Assembly: GCF_000179615.1 (NCBI RefSeq)
Contig: NZ_AEDD01000009.1
Location: forward strand, 62,001-126,000
Reading direction: 5' to 3'
Origin: Paenibacillus curdlanolyticus YK9
GTDB lineage: Bacteria > Bacillota > Bacilli > Paenibacillales > Paenibacillaceae
DNA: 64,000 nt
The notes beneath the pieces were generated by a model. That model was not told the origin of the DNA. It saw nothing but the letters and a program-made list of their open reading frames with translations, and searched no databases. Numbering within the stretch: position 1 is the stretch's first letter; each line of letters begins with the position of its first letter. Shown here one piece after another: positions 1 through 9,459 of this stretch. Made by a program: the position numbers and the translations under genes.

Positions 1-205
1 CCCAGCCCGGCATGACGCGAATTGCTTTAGCAGGGAACGTTGAATCCAAATCGCCGGTTACGGTTATCAATACGCTGCAAATATCATCGGGAACAATGCC
101 GTTCTCCACAACAATGGCATTCAGCAATTCGACCGTTGTGTCTAAAATCAACTGCTCCTCATTCCGTTCTACCGTTACGGCACCGCGAATTCCACGAACA
201 CTCAT
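1..205 (-). CDS. aroH: Chorismate mutase, AroH class (C-terminus cut by window edge)
   Basis: Converts chorismate to prephenate for phenylalanine and tyrosine. The visible N-terminus begins MSVRGIRGAVTVERNEEQ and continues with an Ile-Leu-rich helix (QLILDTTVELLNAIV) followed by ICSVLITVTGDLDSTFPAKA, which matches the small trimeric AroH family; the conserved Arg in the first strand and the D-L-x-S/T-F-P-A-K/R segment are present. About 68 codons are seen out of about 120 expected; the rest lies beyond the left edge. Its ATG overlaps the aroB stop codon in an ATGA arrangement, so it is translationally coupled as the last visible gene of an aroC-aroB-aroH operon. Confidence 0.93.
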   Translation of the reverse strand, partial: MSVRGIRGAVTVERNEEQLILDTTVELLNAIVVENGIVPDDICSVLITVTGDLDSTFPAKAIRVMPGW

Positions 206-1308
206 TGCCAATCGGCCTCCTGTTTCAATAATTCCACCGTCTCCCGAACGAGCGAAGCTGGTACATCCGAGCGTACTTCAACCTTGCCAATCGCAGTCGG
301 TACGACATAGACGATGCTGCCTTCTGTAAACTTCTTATCATGCATCATGGCACGCATTACCGCATCCGTATCAAAATGCTCTGGGAGGCGTACAGGCAGA
401 CCTGACTTGCCAAGAACACGTCTAGTCACTTTATATACTTCCTGTGGTGCGCCGAGCTTCACGCCTACAATAGCGGACCCGATCATTCCGATCGAAATCG
501 CTTCGCCATGCGTTAATTCGCCATAGCCTGCTACTGCCTCAAGCGCATGTCCAATCGTATGGCCGAGATTCAGAATCGCGCGAAGGCCATTCTCAGTCTC
601 GTCTACCGAAACGACTGCTGCCTTCACTCCGCAGCCTTTGAATAACGCATAGCCAAGGGCGTCTGGATCAAGTGCAAGCAGTTTCTCCATGTTGTCATCG
701 CACCAAGCAACGAAGGCTTCGTCCCAAATCAAGCCATGCTTGATTGCCTCGGATAGGCCGCTTCTTACATCACGAGGCGGAAGCGATTGCAGCGTATTCA
801 AATCATAGAGCACGAACGCGGGCTGATGGAACGCGCCGATAATGTTTTTCGCAAGCGGATGATTGACCGCGACTTTGCCGCCAACGCTGCTGTCATGGGC
901 AAGAATCGTCGTCGGGATCTGTACGAAACGAACACCGCGCATATATGAAGCCGCAACATATCCAGCAAGATCCCCAATTACGCCGCCGCCAAGCGCAACG
1001 ATCGTCGACTTGCGGTCAAGCCCGCCCTCCAGCGCTTTGGTCACAAGCTGCTCGAATACAGCCAGCGACTTGGAGCCTTCGCCAGCAGGAACAACCGCGC
1101 TAACCACTTGAAAGCCGGATGCCCGCAAAACGTTCTCCAGCGCTTCCAAATACAAAGGACCAATATGCGAATCGGTTACAATCATCAGAGGTGACTTCTT
1201 GCTGACGCCATGCTTATCAAAATAGGAAGCGGCCTCCTGAAGGAGGCCCTCCCCGATATAAATCGGATATGACCGCTCGCCTAGAGCGACTGTCAGTTCC
1301 CGTACCAT
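202..1308 (-). CDS. aroB: 3-dehydroquinate synthase
   Basis: Second step of the shikimate pathway: cyclises DAHP to 3-dehydroquinate using NAD and a divalent metal. The protein (368 aa) has the NAD-binding GEGSKS and GGGVIGDLAGYVAA segments, the FVQIPTTILAHDSSVGGK motif, and metal-ligand segments SEAIKHG and LNLGHTIGHALEA with the two His of the HTIGH motif. A reading frame extends 36 codons further upstream, but the start MVRELTVALGERSYPI fits the family and lies one base after the aroC stop (TAG-C-ATG). The 3' end overlaps aroH by four bases. Cytoplasmic; length is normal for the family. Confidence 0.96.
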   Translation of the reverse strand: MVRELTVALGERSYPIYIGEGLLQEAASYFDKHGVSKKSPLMIVTDSHIGPLYLEALENVLRASGFQVVSAVVPAGEGSKSLAVFEQLVTKALEGGLDRKSTIVALGGGVIGDLAGYVAASYMRGVRFVQIPTTILAHDSSVGGKVAVNHPLAKNIIGAFHQPAFVLYDLNTLQSLPPRDVRSGLSEAIKHGLIWDEAFVAWCDDNMEKLLALDPDALGYALFKGCGVKAAVVSVDETENGLRAILNLGHTIGHALEAVAGYGELTHGEAISIGMIGSAIVGVKLGAPQEVYKVTRRVLGKSGLPVRLPEHFDTDAVMRAMMHDKKFTEGSIVYVVPTAIGKVEVRSDVPASLVRETVELLKQEADWQ

Positions 1309-1309
1309 G

Positions 1310-2479
1310 CTAGTACCGTCCGATCTGTTCGAGATAAGCATCGTAGTTGCTGCGAATCTCTTCCATCGAATCTCCGCCGAACTTCTCAAGGAATGCTCGT
1401 GCAACTTCCCATGCAACTACATGCTCCATTACAACGCTTGCAGCTGGAACAGCACAAGCATCCGAGCGCTCAACCTGTGCGGTGAAAGGCTCTCTCGTGT
1501 CGATGTCCACGCTTTGAAGCGGTTTGTACAGCGTCGGAATCGGCTTCATGACGCCGCGAACGACGATTTGCTCGCCATTGGTCATGCCGCCCTCGAAGCC
1601 GCCCAGACGGTTCGTTGCGCGGTGGTAGCCGCGCTCTTCCGTGTACAAAATCTCATCATGCACTTGCGAGCCGCGGATTTTGCCTGCTTCGAAGCCAATG
1701 CCGATCTCTACGCCTTTAAACGCATTAATCGATACAACAGCTTGCGCGATACGGCCATCAAGCTTACGGTCGTATTGCACGTGGCTGCCCAGTCCAACTG
1801 GCAAGCCTTCAACGATACACTCCACGATGCCGCCGATTGAATCGCCTTCCGCTTTGATTTGATCGATATATGCGGTCATCTTCTCTTCTGTCTCTTTATC
1901 AACAACACGAACAGGCGACTCTTCTGTCAAACGAATCAACTCGTCTACAGGCAGGTTGTTCGCCGGAGCTTCAATCTCGCCGATGCGGATGACTTGTCCG
2001 GCAACTTTAATGCCGAATGCTGCGAGCAATTGGCGCGCTACCGCACCAACTGCAACGCGAGCAGCCGTTTCGCGCGCGCTGGAACGCTCCAATACGTTGC
2101 GAAGATCTTTCAGGTTGTATTTCAGACCGCCGTTAAGGTCAGCATGGCCAGGACGCGGACGGTGTACGCGGCGTTTCTCCTCGTCGCTGCCTTCGATTGG
2201 CTCGATGTTCATGACCGAAGTCCAATGCTTCCAATCATTGTTCGCCACAACGAGCGCAACTGGCGCGCCTGTCGTGCGACCATGTCGTACGCCGCCTACG
2301 ATATTCGCTGTATCTTTTTCAATTTGCATCCGGCGTCCGCGGCCATGGCCTTTTTGACGACGAAGCAATTGGAAGTTCAATTCCTCAAAATCTAATTGAA
2401 GATTGCTAGGCAACCCTTCAATAATAGCGGTCAGCTGTGGACCATGTGTTTCTCCTGCAGTCAAGTAACGTAAACTCAA
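1310..2479 (-). CDS. aroC: Chorismate synthase
   Basis: Last shikimate step: EPSP to chorismate, with reduced FMN. Seen: [15 protein letters not shown] at the N-terminus, [35 protein letters not shown] and [13 protein letters not shown], all hallmark segments of the family; 389 aa, the normal size. The start chosen is a TTG preceded by GGGAGAG at eight bases; the longer frame begins 32 codons upstream without a ribosome site and with unrelated residues. It is the first gene of aroC-aroB-aroH. Chorismate is also the substrate of MqnA encoded 3 kb upstream. Called aroF in B. subtilis. Confidence 0.96.
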   Translation of the reverse strand: MSLRYLTAGETHGPQLTAIIEGLPSNLQLDFEELNFQLLRRQKGHGRGRRMQIEKDTANIVGGVRHGRTTGAPVALVVANNDWKHWTSVMNIEPIEGSDEEKRRVHRPRPGHADLNGGLKYNLKDLRNVLERSSARETAARVAVGAVARQLLAAFGIKVAGQVIRIGEIEAPANNLPVDELIRLTEESPVRVVDKETEEKMTAYIDQIKAEGDSIGGIVECIVEGLPVGLGSHVQYDRKLDGRIAQAVVSINAFKGVEIGIGFEAGKIRGSQVHDEILYTEERGYHRATNRLGGFEGGMTNGEQIVVRGVMKPIPTLYKPLQSVDIDTREPFTAQVERSDACAVPAASVVMEHVVAWEVARAFLEKFGGDSMEEIRSNYDAYLEQIGRY

Positions 2480-2658
2480 GCTCAAAACTCTCCCTTCACC
2501 GGCTTGTAAAAGCCCGGCTATGTATATGCCCGAAACATCTTTGCTCATTATAGTACAGCCCCGTCGGTTTGACAAGAAACGTCAAATGCGAATGAATGGC
2601 CTCGATCGGCGCTGAGAAACGGCTTGGCTGCGTTGAAGCGCGAATCAATTAGACAAAC

Positions 2659-2687
2659 AAAAACACCGATTGCGTATGCAACCGGTG
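2659..2687 (-). terminator. Rho-independent terminator before aroC
   Basis: On the minus strand a 10-bp stem (CACCGGTTGC with GCAATCGGTG, one G-T pair) with a four-base loop is followed by TTTTTG. It lies after the small gene at 2714-2881 and about 180 bases before aroC, so aroC probably has its own start or depends on read-through. Confidence 0.75.
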
Positions 2688-2713
2688 TACTGTTCGTTTC
2701 TGGCAATAGGCAC

Positions 2714-2881
2714 TTAACGCGGCAAAGCACGCTCAGTCGATGATGCGCCTGCGCTGTTCTCTGCCTTAGAGCTGTCTACAATCGTTCGAAGATGCTCGCA
2801 ATGAATACCTAATATTTGTGCGCATTCATGAATCGTGATGTAACCGCGCTGATAGGCGACGATTACTTTCCTCTTATCCAT
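2714..2881 (-). CDS. Small HTH-like protein (55 aa)
   Basis: A 55-codon frame too short for usual ORF cut-offs. The product reads MDKRKVIVAYQRGYITIHEC and continues AQILGIHCEHLRTIVDSSK, then a polar tail ending ERALPR. The first 40 residues look like a single helix-turn-helix (AYQRGYITIHECAQILGI, the pattern of a recognition-helix pair in small DNA-binding proteins). Support for translation: GGAGGGACAAG immediately before the ATG, a strong ribosome site, and a terminator just after the stop. No family assigned with certainty; a similar short protein is, to my knowledge, common upstream of aroC in Paenibacillus. Function unknown; DNA binding is inference. Confidence 0.65.
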   Translation of the reverse strand: MDKRKVIVAYQRGYITIHECAQILGIHCEHLRTIVDSSKAENSAGASSTERALPR

Positions 2882-2980
2882 CTTGTCCCTCCATGGTTGT
2901 CATTCCATTACCATAGTATTGCAACAAGGAAACAAAGGTATACACGAGATGCGCATTAAATCCACAAATGTGACAGCCTG

Positions 2981-3769
2981 CTAGGTTGCGTTTGCCATTT
3001 TACGATAGAAGAAGGTCTCGACGGTCTCAAATTGGTATTGCTGCGGCGTGAAGATCTGCTCCGTGCTGCCCACAAATAAGATGCCGCCGGGCTTTAGCGC
3101 GTCTGAAAAACGCTGATATAATCCGTGCTTCGCGTCTTCAGTGAAGTAAATCATAACATTGCGACAAATGATCAAATCATAAGGGCCGCCAAACGGATCA
3201 TAAAGCAAATTATGCTGCTTAAAACGGATCGCGCGCTTAATGCGTTCATCAACCGCGTACGCTTCGCCCTCTAACGAGAAGTAGCGATCACGGTATTCCG
3301 GTGGAACATCACGCACCGAACGTTCATGATACAGCCCGCCCTGTGCTTTGGATAGTACGTTATGATCAAGATCAGTGGCCGTAATCGTCGTACGATCCAG
3401 CTTGCCCATCTTATCGAGAATCATTGCCGTCGTATAGGGCTCGTCTCCCGTAGAGCATGCTGCGCTCCAGATTGAAATTCGTCCATTGTTTGCAAGCATT
3501 TCGGGCAGAAAACGATTTTCGAGCATGCCCCAACGATTCGGGTTTCGCCAAAACTCAGAGACGTTAATCGTCATCCGATCCAGAAACTCGTCCATGAAGG
3601 TCTGATCGCGCACGAGCGCATCCATATAGGAAGCGAACGTCTGAAACCCATGCTTTTGCCGAAGCGTCGTCAACCTTCTCTTCATTTGCGTTTCTTTGTA
3701 TTGCGCTAAATCGATTTTTGTCCGTTTCTTAATCTGCTCGATAAACAGTTCGTAGTCCTGATCCCCCAC
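2981..3769 (-). CDS. cheR: Chemotaxis protein methyltransferase CheR
   Basis: Transfers methyl groups from S-adenosylmethionine to glutamates of chemoreceptors, setting adaptation. The 262-aa protein has the helical CheR N-terminal domain (YELFIEQIKKRTKIDLAQYK, with MKRRL) and the SAM-binding domain: FWRNPNRWGML, ISIWSAACSTGDEPYTTAMIL, TATDLDHNVLSKA, LIICRNVMIYF and GGILFVGSTEQI. The start is a GTG with GGGAGG nine bases upstream; longer frames lack a ribosome site. It follows ndk by about 80 bases, as in B. subtilis, and implies the host is motile or chemotactic. Confidence 0.95.
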   Translation of the reverse strand: MGDQDYELFIEQIKKRTKIDLAQYKETQMKRRLTTLRQKHGFQTFASYMDALVRDQTFMDEFLDRMTINVSEFWRNPNRWGMLENRFLPEMLANNGRISIWSAACSTGDEPYTTAMILDKMGKLDRTTITATDLDHNVLSKAQGGLYHERSVRDVPPEYRDRYFSLEGEAYAVDERIKRAIRFKQHNLLYDPFGGPYDLIICRNVMIYFTEDAKHGLYQRFSDALKPGGILFVGSTEQIFTPQQYQFETVETFFYRKMANAT

Positions 3770-3847
3770 GCCAAGGTGCCTCCCATCATGACTGACTCGC
3801 ATTCCGAGGACAAGCATTGATCGATGACCGTCGCAATGCGTCTGCGG

Positions 3848-4291
3848 TTAAATCCAACGTTGAATCGTATGTTCGTAGGTAATGATTTGGTCAGATTCAA
3901 AGAAGATGCCAATCTCCCGCTCTGCATTGGCAGCCGAATCTGATCCATGAATGAGGTTAAAATTCGTATGTATAGCATAATCAGAACGAATCGTGCCCGG
4001 CAACGCTTCTAAAGCATCCGTTTTGCCGATTAAAGCTCTCGTTAATGCAATAACATTATCGCCTTGCCAGACCATCGCAAAGACCGGTCCCGATGTAATG
4101 AAGGTAATCAACCGTTCATAGAAGGGCTTTCCATGATGTTCCGCATAATGAAGCTCAGCCGTCTCGCGACTAATCTGCATCAACTTGCTTGCAACAAGCT
4201 GCAGCCCTTTTCGCTCGAATCGGCCTACGATCTCTCCGATTAGCCCGCGCTGTACGCCGTCCGGCTTTACCATCAAAAAAGTTCTTTCCAT
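3848..4291 (-). CDS. ndk: Nucleoside diphosphate kinase
   Basis: Balances NTP pools by moving the gamma phosphate between nucleotides through a phospho-histidine. The 147-aa sequence starts [20 protein letters not shown] and has the active-site segment [20 protein letters not shown] with the catalytic His, plus [14 protein letters not shown] and the ATP-binding TRALIGKTD. Ribosome site AGAAAGGGG precedes the ATG. It sits 30 bases downstream of hepT and upstream of cheR, the same order as in B. subtilis. Confidence 0.97.
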   Translation of the reverse strand: MERTFLMVKPDGVQRGLIGEIVGRFERKGLQLVASKLMQISRETAELHYAEHHGKPFYERLITFITSGPVFAMVWQGDNVIALTRALIGKTDALEALPGTIRSDYAIHTNFNLIHGSDSAANAEREIGIFFESDQIITYEHTIQRWI

Positions 4292-4321
4292 CGTGTTTGC
4301 CCCTTTCTATTGAAGGCTGCT

Positions 4322-5299
4322 CTAATAATTGCGCTTATTGACGAAACGCGCGATATCCTTCAAACTCTTTTTCGCCGCAAGATCCGGAAGTCCTTCTAGC
4401 GCCGTCAAAGCTTTTTGCGTGTAACGATCAGCCAGCGCTTCCGCTTGCTTAATGCCATTGCTGCTGCGAATGAGCCGGAGTGCCTCAGACGTATCCGCCG
4501 CTGCCCCGTCCGCCGACTGAATACGCTCAATTTCTTGAAGCAGCTTCGGACGAAGCGAGGTATCATGCAGCGCGAGCAATACAGGAAGCGTTATGTTACC
4601 CTGCCGGATATCAGAGCCGGGAGGTTTGCCAATTTGCTTTTCCGTGCCGCAGAGATCCAATACATCATCTCGAATTTGGAATGCCATCCCAACATTATAG
4701 CCAAAACGATACAGGCGATTGGCATACTTCTCGTCCGTTTCCGCGGCTAATGCGCCCAATTGACAGCTAATCGCAATCAGCAGCGCGGTTTTTCGGCGGA
4801 TACGGAGCAAATATTGGCGAACAGACTGCTCGGTATTGAAAAAATCGCGGATTTGCTCCATCTCGCCGATGCACATCTCCACCATCGCTTTGGACAAAAT
4901 CTGATGGATGCGCGGATTATCGAGCTTCGTCGCAACCGTCAGCGCTTTTCCATGTATATAATCGCCCGTGTACATGGCAATCCGATTATCCCATTTGGAC
5001 TTGACCGTCAGTTGTCCGCGCCTTGTTTCAGCATTATCAATGACATCATCATGAACGAGCGAAGCCATATGAATCAATTCAAGCGGAACGGCGATATTTT
5101 TCATCACATCGAGCCGATACTGGCCAAACTTCCCGGACAGCAGCACAAAAATCGGTCGAATACGCTTCCCGCCTGCTTTCAACAGATGGACGGAGGTTTC
5201 CGTCATTAGCGTGTGGTCAGAAGTGATCGCACGTTCCAGCTCTGCTTCAATCTCGTTCAGATCACCCTTCATCTTCACAAACAAATCCATTAGTTTCAT
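4322..5299 (-). CDS. hepT: Heptaprenyl diphosphate synthase component II
   Basis: Catalytic subunit that extends farnesyl diphosphate with isopentenyl units to the C35 chain used for menaquinone. The 325-aa all-helical protein has the first aspartate-rich motif in LVHDDVIDNAETRRG, the second in FQIRDDVLDLCG, the KAGGKRIRP substrate site and the GKPPGSDIRQGNITLP segment. It needs the non-catalytic partner HepS, encoded at 8447-9325, with the menaquinone genes between them. Start ATG has GGGGTGA upstream. It might be annotated as a generic polyprenyl synthetase, but context supports HepT. Confidence 0.93.
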   Translation of the reverse strand: MKLMDLFVKMKGDLNEIEAELERAITSDHTLMTETSVHLLKAGGKRIRPIFVLLSGKFGQYRLDVMKNIAVPLELIHMASLVHDDVIDNAETRRGQLTVKSKWDNRIAMYTGDYIHGKALTVATKLDNPRIHQILSKAMVEMCIGEMEQIRDFFNTEQSVRQYLLRIRRKTALLIAISCQLGALAAETDEKYANRLYRFGYNVGMAFQIRDDVLDLCGTEKQIGKPPGSDIRQGNITLPVLLALHDTSLRPKLLQEIERIQSADGAAADTSEALRLIRSSNGIKQAEALADRYTQKALTALEGLPDLAAKKSLKDIARFVNKRNY

Positions 5300-5311
5300 T
5301 GGTTCACCCCA

Positions 5312-5382
5312 AGGTTTTGCGAAGCAAAACCAGCATCGTAAGCATCAATTAGGTTTTGCACAAGCAAAACCAGCATCGCAAG
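5312..5382. repeat. Two tandem palindromic repeats between mqnA and hepT
   Basis: Two near-identical units of about 31 bases, at 5312-5342 and 5351-5382, each made of a hairpin (GGTTTTGC, 3-4 base loop, GCAAAACC) followed by AGCATCG-AAG. They fill the 89-base gap between mqnA and hepT. No T-run follows, so a simple terminator is unlikely; a processing or stabilising element, or a dispersed repeat, is possible. Confidence 0.75.
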
Positions 5383-5388
5383 ATACAG

Positions 5389-6225
5389 CTATTTGAAAAA
5401 TTCGAGCTCCGGCTCTCGTTCGAGCAGGCCGAGCTGTGCTGCATATTTCAAGTATAACCGCAGGCCAGCCTGCTGGCGTTCCCCAAAATCATATTTTAGC
5501 GTTCGGAAATACATCCGCCAATAATCAGGCTCTCCTCCTAGCTCCTCGCATGCTTGCTGTACGAGCGGCTCCGGATTCAAGAGGCTGTTCCGTTTGCTTG
5601 CCATCATGAGTTGATGGACGGCAGCGATTGTGTCATGGCAGTGCTCGGCGGCTTCTTTACGAACGGCAACGACCGCATAGGTCATGCCTAATCCGGTAAA
5701 GTCATGCCACATTTTACCCAAGTCGATCACTTGAAGGTCGGTCCCGCGCCACGAAGCGTGTATAGCCGGATCGCCGATTAAAAGTGCGGCGTCAGCGTGC
5801 TCAAGCATATTGTCAAGGTTCGGCTCCATGGTCTCATAGGTAGGTTCCCCTTCCAAATGAATGGACATGAGCACCTTCAGCAAATTAACAGAGGTTGCTG
5901 ACGCATTCGTCACCGCAATGACGCCTTCACGCACCTGATCAAGCGGCTTCTTAAGGAACAATAAAATCGAATGCACACTGCCAATCGAACTAACGGATAC
6001 GTCAGGCAGCAGCAAATATTGCTCTGCGTGGCGCGCATACGCGAATGAAGATACGGCAGACATCGCCAATTCGCCGTTTAGCAGTCCCTGGTTAAGCTTA
6101 GCAGGAATTTTCGCTACGACTCGAGCGCCCAGCTCGGCCATCGCCGTTTCATTCACATAATGGAATAGAGGCCATGCGTTCGCGTAATCGATGCGGCCAA
6201 CAGCAAGCATGTTATCGTTAGTCAT
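5389..6225 (-). CDS. mqnA: Chorismate dehydratase MqnA (futalosine menaquinone pathway)
   Basis: First step of the futalosine route to menaquinone: removes water from chorismate to give 3-enolpyruvyl-benzoate. The 278-aa protein has the periplasmic-binding-like fold features of the family: VGRIDYANAWPLFHY at the N-terminus, LNQGLLNGELAMSAVSSFAYA, LLPDVSVSSIGSVHSILLF, ALLIGDPAI and WHDFTGLGMTYAVVAVR. Start ATG has GGGGGGAG at six bases and overlaps the ubiX stop by eight. Its neighbours ubiX, the UbiA-type prenyltransferase and menG complete a quinone cluster; the other futalosine enzymes (mqnB-E) are not in this window. Confidence 0.9.
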   Translation of the reverse strand: MTNDNMLAVGRIDYANAWPLFHYVNETAMAELGARVVAKIPAKLNQGLLNGELAMSAVSSFAYARHAEQYLLLPDVSVSSIGSVHSILLFLKKPLDQVREGVIAVTNASATSVNLLKVLMSIHLEGEPTYETMEPNLDNMLEHADAALLIGDPAIHASWRGTDLQVIDLGKMWHDFTGLGMTYAVVAVRKEAAEHCHDTIAAVHQLMMASKRNSLLNPEPLVQQACEELGGEPDYWRMYFRTLKYDFGERQQAGLRLYLKYAAQLGLLEREPELEFFK

Positions 6226-6856
6226 TGGTGTCTCCCCCCCATCGGTTGAAGAGGTTATGGTCTATAGGCATCATGTCGAGCACCTTGCCGACCAGAAAAT
6301 CTACCAGATCGGCAATGGTTTGCGGTCCATAATAAAAAGCCGGCATCGCCGGTATGAGTTTAACACCCAGCTTAGCCAGCGTGAGCATATTCTCGAGATG
6401 AATGGCATGAAGCGGCGTTTCCCGCGGTACAAGAATGAGCTTCCGCCCTTCCTTGATCATTACGTCAGCCGCTCGGGTCATTAGATCGTCGGAAATCCCG
6501 TGTGCGAGCGAGGCCAATGTTCCCATCGAGCAAGGCATAACAATCATCCCCTCGACACGGTACGAGCCGCTTGCGATCGATGCTCCGATGTCTGCATTCG
6601 GATGAAACGTTAACCGTCCGCCTGCTGCCAGCTCGCCAAACCGTTCTTCAAACACAGATTGTCGACGCGTAACATCCCAGCCTAGCTCTTCCTTTAGCAC
6701 GCGCCAGCCCGCATCGGTCACGACAACATGAACATAAACGCCGGCTTGCAGCAGCACCTCAATTAGCCGAATGCCATATAAGGAGCCGCTCGCACCGGTT
6801 ATGCCAACAACCCAGCGTGAAGGTCGAGCAGGCTGATGAAACGAAGAGCCTACCAT
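6218..6856 (-). CDS. ubiX: Flavin prenyltransferase UbiX
   Basis: Makes prenylated FMN, the cofactor of UbiD-type decarboxylases, from FMN and dimethylallyl phosphate. The 212-aa flavoprotein shows VVGITGASGSLYGIRLIEVL, the SGSYRVEGMIVMPCSMGTLA segment, and RKLILVPRETPLHAIHLENM, the conserved UbiX core. In the futalosine route a UbiD-like decarboxylase acts late, and UbiX would supply its cofactor (known of the pathway; the UbiD partner is not in this window). It overlaps the prenyltransferase gene by seven bases and mqnA by eight, indicating one operon. Confidence 0.92.
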   Translation of the reverse strand: MVGSSFHQPARPSRWVVGITGASGSLYGIRLIEVLLQAGVYVHVVVTDAGWRVLKEELGWDVTRRQSVFEERFGELAAGGRLTFHPNADIGASIASGSYRVEGMIVMPCSMGTLASLAHGISDDLMTRAADVMIKEGRKLILVPRETPLHAIHLENMLTLAKLGVKLIPAMPAFYYGPQTIADLVDFLVGKVLDMMPIDHNLFNRWGGDTND

Positions 6857-7725
6857 TGCCAGAATACCAGCAAATCAACGAACGTGAATGCGAATAAGAC
6901 GACGCTAAGCGTACCGTTCATTGGGAAAAACGCAATTTGGACACGGCTCAAATCGTTCGGGCGAACGAGCCAATGCTGGTAGAACAAAATGATGCATGAA
7001 ATGATCGTTCCAACGAGATAAGCCCAGCTTAGATCCGTCATGAAAAATAACGTTATAAATCCGATCGCCGTGACAAAATGAAGGGACCGTGCAATCCAAA
7101 GCGCCCCGCGAATGCCGAACCGGGCAGGAATCGAATGCAGCTTTTGGCTGCGATCGAATTCGAAGTCTTGCGTTGCATAAATAATATCAAACCCAGCGAG
7201 CCATAGCGCGACCGTTCCAAACAGCACCCATGCCGCTGGAGCAAATTGCCCAGTTACCGCAACCCATGCGCCGAGCGGCGACAGGCCGATCGTAAGCCCT
7301 AGAACGACGTGGCACAGCCACGTGAACCGTTTTGTATACGAGTATAAGACGAGCATGAATACGGCCAACGGCATCAGCTTTACGCATAATGCATTTAGTT
7401 GCGACGAGGCGTAAATCAATACGGCAAAAGAAACAATGATGAAAAATACGACTTCACTAACTTTAAGGAGCCCGGCTGGAATTGCACGCTGCTCCGTCCT
7501 CGGGTTAAGCGCATCGATTCCTCGGTCGATCAATCGATTCAATGCCATAGCCGCTGTCCGAGCCCCTACCATCGCAAGCAGGATCCAGCCGATCTCAGCC
7601 CATGAAGGCCAACGGCCGTCCGTCGTAATTGCGCCGAGTATGGCGCCCATGAATGCGAATGGCAGCGCGAATACGGTATGCTCGAATTTGATCATTTCTA
7701 AGAAGATGCGAATTTTGCGAATCAT
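6850..7725 (-). CDS. UbiA-family polyprenyltransferase (MqnP-type)
   Basis: Membrane enzyme expected to attach the heptaprenyl chain to the aromatic ring in menaquinone synthesis. The 291-aa protein is hydrophobic with about eight or nine membrane helices. The two metal-diphosphate motifs are present: [18 protein letters not shown] in the first loop and [19 protein letters not shown] in the second. Flanked by ubiX and menG, with four-base overlap to menG. The MqnP assignment rests on the neighbouring mqnA; by sequence alone it could be called 4-hydroxybenzoate octaprenyltransferase-like. Confidence 0.88.
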   Translation of the reverse strand: MIRKIRIFLEMIKFEHTVFALPFAFMGAILGAITTDGRWPSWAEIGWILLAMVGARTAAMALNRLIDRGIDALNPRTEQRAIPAGLLKVSEVVFFIIVSFAVLIYASSQLNALCVKLMPLAVFMLVLYSYTKRFTWLCHVVLGLTIGLSPLGAWVAVTGQFAPAAWVLFGTVALWLAGFDIIYATQDFEFDRSQKLHSIPARFGIRGALWIARSLHFVTAIGFITLFFMTDLSWAYLVGTIISCIILFYQHWLVRPNDLSRVQIAFFPMNGTLSVVLFAFTFVDLLVFWQW

Positions 7726-8441
7726 GCCTCGTCTGTCCCCTTTACGCCGATGTGCAGTGCAGCAATGCCGCCCGTCAACGGAAAGGCCTTAACGTCCTTC
7801 AATCCGATTTCCCGATACATATCAGCTAGTTGATCGCGGCCCGGGAATGCTTTGAGCGATTCCGGAAGCCATTTGTATTGCTCATAGCTCTTGGCAACAA
7901 GCCTTCCGATTGTCGGAAGAACCCGCTCGAAATAAAAATAATAAATCGACTTAAACGGCTGCCAGGTCGGCTTCGAAAGCTCCAGGCATACGACCTTCCC
8001 GCCCGGCTTAACTACCCGCTCCATCTCCTGCAGTACACGCGTGTAATCCGGCACGTTACGCAAACCGAAGCCGATCGTCGCATAATCAAACGAATTGTCT
8101 GCGAAAGGCAGCTCCATTGCATTGCCCTGCACCAGCTCAATCTGCTTGTCCAACTGCTGCTTCTGCACTTTCTGCTTGCCTACTTCAAGCATGTTGGAGC
8201 TAAAATCGAGTCCTACGATACGGCCGCTGCCGCTCGCTTGCGCGATTGCGATCGTCCAGTCACAGGTGCCGCAGCATAAATCGATGCCCGTATCCCCAGG
8301 CTGGACATTCATTTGCTTCATCGTAAATTTGCGCCATGCCTTGTGACGCCGAAAGCTCAGCAAGTCATTCATTAAGTCGTATACAGGCGCGATTTTCTGA
8401 AAAACGGATTGTACATGCGTTTCCTTCGATTGAACGTCCAT
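7722..8441 (-). CDS. menG: Demethylmenaquinone methyltransferase
   Basis: SAM-dependent C-methylation of demethylmenaquinone, the last step to menaquinone. The 239-aa protein (UbiE/COQ5 family) has [20 protein letters not shown], the SAM loop [45 protein letters not shown] and [13 protein letters not shown]. The start ATG has GAGGTGA at five bases; an in-frame GTG three codons upstream (8450) overlaps the hepS stop and is an alternative. Placed between hepS and the prenyltransferase as in related genomes. Confidence 0.94.
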   Translation of the reverse strand: MDVQSKETHVQSVFQKIAPVYDLMNDLLSFRRHKAWRKFTMKQMNVQPGDTGIDLCCGTCDWTIAIAQASGSGRIVGLDFSSNMLEVGKQKVQKQQLDKQIELVQGNAMELPFADNSFDYATIGFGLRNVPDYTRVLQEMERVVKPGGKVVCLELSKPTWQPFKSIYYFYFERVLPTIGRLVAKSYEQYKWLPESLKAFPGRDQLADMYREIGLKDVKAFPLTGGIAALHIGVKGTDEA

Positions 8442-8446
8442 AGTTG

Positions 8447-9325
8447 TCACCTCATCTCGCTGTGCAAGGCCGGCGCTGACAATGCCTGTACGAAAGTATC
8501 TACAATGTCGGATAACTCGTCAACCAAGCTGCTACTGTTAAGCTGCGATATCATCGCCTTCGTGCTTGCCACATGTTCATGAAGCTTGTCCGCCAGCACG
8601 CTGCGGATCTTGTATTTCACAAGAAGAGCATCAAGCGCTTGACCGTCAGGCAGCTGATCGCTTACCAAGTCGCCCAGCCAAATGCGCTCGCTTTCCGTAC
8701 CTGTATGCCAGATATGCCAATACGTCCAGCTGTTCAAAAATAAACCGGGATCGTTGAGACTCTGCCATTCCTTCATGACCGTTTCGCATTGTGAAAAAGC
8801 GGAAAGCAGACCGTTCCATTGCGGAGACAGCTCTTCCTCAAGCAATGCCGCGAAAGCCCGGAACAATTCCGAGCTGATGAGAATCCGGTATTCCAAGTAC
8901 TCGTGTGCCGTGAGCCTAGCCTTGTTCATGTCTCCATAAAAATCCATCTTGATGCGATTCACTTCGCATACGGCTTCGCTTAACGCTCGAATCATCTGAA
9001 CTTGCCCGGCCTGCGCTAATAAAAAATAAAACCGGCTGCTAAAATAATCGCCGCCCAGCACCTTGATTTGTCGAGAACGCATCTCCGTTTCGGATTGGTG
9101 CCCCGTATGCGTATCAATCAAGTCGTGCGTATCGAGCCCCATCTGTACGAGGGACACGACGGAAGCATACAAATCCTGATTCGCGGGCGATATGCCGCTA
9201 GCCTTCATGCACGCGACGAGTAGGCGAATCCGTGAATCCGGAAACGCCGGCAGCTCGGTATACGTTTGAATCATGTCATGCCCGGTGTATTTGTGAATCA
9301 ATTGAGGAATGCGGTTATGTGTCAT
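8447..9325 (-). CDS. hepS: Heptaprenyl diphosphate synthase component I
   Basis: Regulatory, non-catalytic subunit that pairs with HepT to set the C35 chain length. The 292-aa protein has no aspartate-rich motif, as expected, and carries family segments such as [18 protein letters not shown] and [20 protein letters not shown], with [12 protein letters not shown]. Location next to menG and near hepT supports the call. The stop overlaps the menG region by a few bases, so translation is coupled. Divergent family, hence identification depends partly on context. Confidence 0.88.
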   Translation of the reverse strand: MTHNRIPQLIHKYTGHDMIQTYTELPAFPDSRIRLLVACMKASGISPANQDLYASVVSLVQMGLDTHDLIDTHTGHQSETEMRSRQIKVLGGDYFSSRFYFLLAQAGQVQMIRALSEAVCEVNRIKMDFYGDMNKARLTAHEYLEYRILISSELFRAFAALLEEELSPQWNGLLSAFSQCETVMKEWQSLNDPGLFLNSWTYWHIWHTGTESERIWLGDLVSDQLPDGQALDALLVKYKIRSVLADKLHEHVASTKAMISQLNSSSLVDELSDIVDTFVQALSAPALHSEMR

Positions 9326-9459
9326 CGGGAAAGCCTCCGAACAGGCAGCAGTCGAGCATTGCTGTCCAATTATCTAAACTATTATAGCACAAACAGGCGT
9401 GATCGCCTACGCATGCGCTTTATGTTCACGATATTGCTACAAGGAGACTAACACGAGCC

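Noticed and set aside
2548-2730. 60-codon minus frame across the terminator before aroC
   Set aside because: Runs through a clear terminator hairpin and lacks a ribosome site; the 55-codon gene in another frame is better supported.
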